From Deltaproteobacteria bacterium (GTDB taxonomy: Bacteria > Desulfobacterota > Binatia > Binatales > Binataceae), in contig JAJXYM010000440.1 of the NCBI GenBank assembly GCA_021780585.1, positions 1 through 8,163 of the forward strand: a stretch of 8,163 bases of DNA, written 5' to 3'. Positions 6,937-8,163 of this stretch are shown one piece after another. Numbering within the stretch: the stretch's first letter is position 1; each line of letters begins with the position of its first letter. The notes beneath the pieces were generated by a model. The model searched no databases and was not told the origin of the DNA. It worked only from the letters and a program-made list of their open reading frames with translations. The translations under genes were made by a program, and so were the position numbers.

Positions 6937-7698
6937 TCAGCCGAAGCGTCCGGTGATATAGTCCTCGGTCTCGCGCCGTGTGGGAGTGGTGAAGATCTGG
7001 CGCGTCTCGCCGAATTCGATCAGATCGCCGGCGTACATGAAGGCGGTGAAGTCGGAGCAGCGCGCCGCCTGCTGCATGTTATGGGTGACGATAATGATCG
7101 TGAAGTTTTCCTTCAGCTCCAGCAGCAATTCCTCGATTCGCGCGGTGGAGATCGGATCGAGCGCCGAGCATGGCTCGTCCATCAGCAGCACCTCCGGCTC
7201 GACCGCGAGCGCCCGCGCGACGCATAGCCGCTGCTGCTGACCGCCCGAGAGGCTCGCGCCGGGCCGGTTGAGGCGATCCTTGACCTCCTCCCACAGGGCC
7301 GCGCGTTTCAGGCTTTGCTCGACTATTCTATCGCGTTCGGCGCGCGAAAGCGCGATCCCGTTGAGTTTCAGGCCGGCCGCGACGTTGTCCTCGATCGACA
7401 TCGTGGGAAACGGCGTGGGCTTCTGAAAAACCATCCCGACCCGCCGCCGCACCTGCACCGGATCGACCGCCGGGGCGTAGATATCCTCGCCGTCGAGCAG
7501 CACCTGGCCGGTGCAGGTCGCGCCGGGCACGACCTCATGCATCCGGTTGAGGCATCGCACCAGCGTCGATTTGCCGCATCCCGACGGTCCGATAATCGCG
7601 GTGACGCGGTTTTCGGCGAAGTTCAGGCTTACGCCATGGAGCGCTTCGTGCTTGTGGAAGAACGCGCGCAGATCGCGCACGACCATTTTCTCGGTCAT
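6937..7698 (-). CDS. pstB: Phosphate ABC transporter ATP-binding protein PstB
   Basis: A complete 253-residue ATPase that powers high-affinity phosphate uptake through the PstC/PstA channel at the inner face of the cytoplasmic membrane. Visible in order are Walker A GPSGCGKST (37-45), the Q-loop in MVFQKPTPFP (Q92), the ABC signature LSGGQQQR (150-157), Walker B VLLMDEP with catalytic E175, the D-loop SALDP and the switch histidine H206 in VTHNMQQA. The PstB-specific tail TEDYITGRFG is present. All catalytic residues are intact. The ATG lies 3 bp after the pstA stop, and AGG within the end of pstA is the only nearby ribosome-binding match, which suggests coupled translation. A second in-frame ATG four codons later is a less likely start. 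Confidence 0.98.
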   Translation of the reverse strand: MTEKMVVRDLRAFFHKHEALHGVSLNFAENRVTAIIGPSGCGKSTLVRCLNRMHEVVPGATCTGQVLLDGEDIYAPAVDPVQVRRRVGMVFQKPTPFPTMSIEDNVAAGLKLNGIALSRAERDRIVEQSLKRAALWEEVKDRLNRPGASLSGGQQQRLCVARALAVEPEVLLMDEPCSALDPISTARIEELLLELKENFTIIIVTHNMQQAARCSDFTAFMYAGDLIEFGETRQIFTTPTRRETEDYITGRFG

Positions 7699-7701
7699 AG
7701 A

Positions 7702-8163
7702 CTACCTGGCGACCCGCGCCTCGCCCCGCGTCAGCCAGCGCACGCCGAATTCGAGCGCAAGCACGATCGCGGTCAGCACCAGCGCGCCCGCCCAGGCCTG
7801 CCGCTGCCAGTCGGCGAAGGGCGAAATCGCATAGGTGTAGACCTGCATGGTCAGCGACGAAATCGGCTGGAAGGGCGAGACCGACCAGAAGCGATTGCCG
7901 AAGGCGGTGAACAGGAGCGGCGCGGTTTCGCCCGCCACCCGCGCGATCGCGAGGATCACGCCGGTCGCGATTCCGCTCACCGCCGTGCGCGCCACCACCA
8001 TCAGCGTCGTGCGCCAGCGCGGCACGCCGAGCGCCAGGGCGGCCTCACGCAGCTCATGCGGCACCAGCAGGATCATCTCCTCGGCGGTGCGCGTGACCAG
8101 CGGAATCATGATCACCGCGAGCGCGATCGCGCCAGCCAGGGCGGAGAAGCCGCCGAACGGCTT
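7702..8163 (-). CDS. pstA: Phosphate ABC transporter permease PstA (5' part outside window)
   Basis: The last 153 codons of PstA, a membrane permease subunit that forms the phosphate channel with PstC. The frame is open to the right edge and there reads KPFGGFSALAGAIALA, the usual PstA sequence before a membrane helix, so the internal GTG at 8113-8115 is not the start. The permease EAA loop, with REAALALGVPRWRT (about 39-52 of the visible part), contacts PstB. It is followed by a helix of the type ATGVILAIARVAGETAPLL and a last membrane segment near the C-terminus. PstA is normally about 280-300 residues, so roughly half is missing. The stop is 3 bp before pstB. Confidence 0.95.
   Translation of the reverse strand, partial: KPFGGFSALAGAIALAVIMIPLVTRTAEEMILLVPHELREAALALGVPRWRTTLMVVARTAVSGIATGVILAIARVAGETAPLLFTAFGNRFWSVSPFQPISSLTMQVYTYAISPFADWQRQAWAGALVLTAIVLALEFGVRWLTRGEARVAR

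Noticed and set aside
1..8163. CRISPR arrays, insertion sequences or prophage genes
   Set aside because: I saw no regularly spaced direct repeats, transposase motifs or phage-like genes. The only mobile-element hint is the tRNA-adjacent lower-GC leader.

Overview
This window is a stretch of high-GC bacterial chromosome in which every gene I can support lies on the minus strand. It reads, in transcription order from right to left: the 3' part of pstA, then pstB, phoU, phoB, phoR, a tRNA-Arg(ACG) gene, a PRPP-synthetase-like gene, a beta-CASP metallo-beta-lactamase nuclease, and a large 5' part of a thymidine/AMP-phosphorylase-family gene that runs off the left edge. The gene content (PstA/PstB transporter, PhoU, OmpR-type PhoB, membrane PhoR, a tRNA-Arg with an encoded CCA end) fits a GC-rich Gram-negative bacterium of proteobacterial or deltaproteobacterial/Binatota-like type. 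The sequence does not fix the phylum.

Right half (4094-8163): a tightly packed phosphate-sensing operon. PstA (membrane permease) and PstB (ATPase) import orthophosphate. PhoU links transporter activity to the kinase PhoR, which phosphorylates the DNA-binding regulator PhoB. Junctions are 3 bp (pstA/pstB), 17 bp (pstB/phoU), an ATGA overlap (phoU/phoB) and about 28 bp (phoB/phoR), so the block is probably one transcript. Its promoter and any Pho box would lie to the right of the window, upstream of pstS/pstC.

Middle (3595-4093): a tRNA-Arg(ACG) gene at 3920-3996, a GC hairpin after phoR, and a non-coding stretch of about 325 bp of lower GC content with three small inverted repeats. This stretch is the leader of the next operon.

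Left part (1-3594): three linked genes. The Prs-like and nuclease genes overlap by ATGA, and the nuclease and phosphorylase genes are 13 bp apart with a strong ribosome binding site between them. The phosphorylase carries the signatures of the archaeal AMP-phosphorylase type rather than classical thymidine phosphorylase, and the PRPP-synthetase-like protein has lost part of the canonical binding sequence. Together they suggest an RNA/nucleotide salvage route (RNA to nucleotides, nucleotides to base plus ribose-1,5-bisphosphate, then some step near PRPP). That pathway is an inference, and it is the most interesting content of the window.
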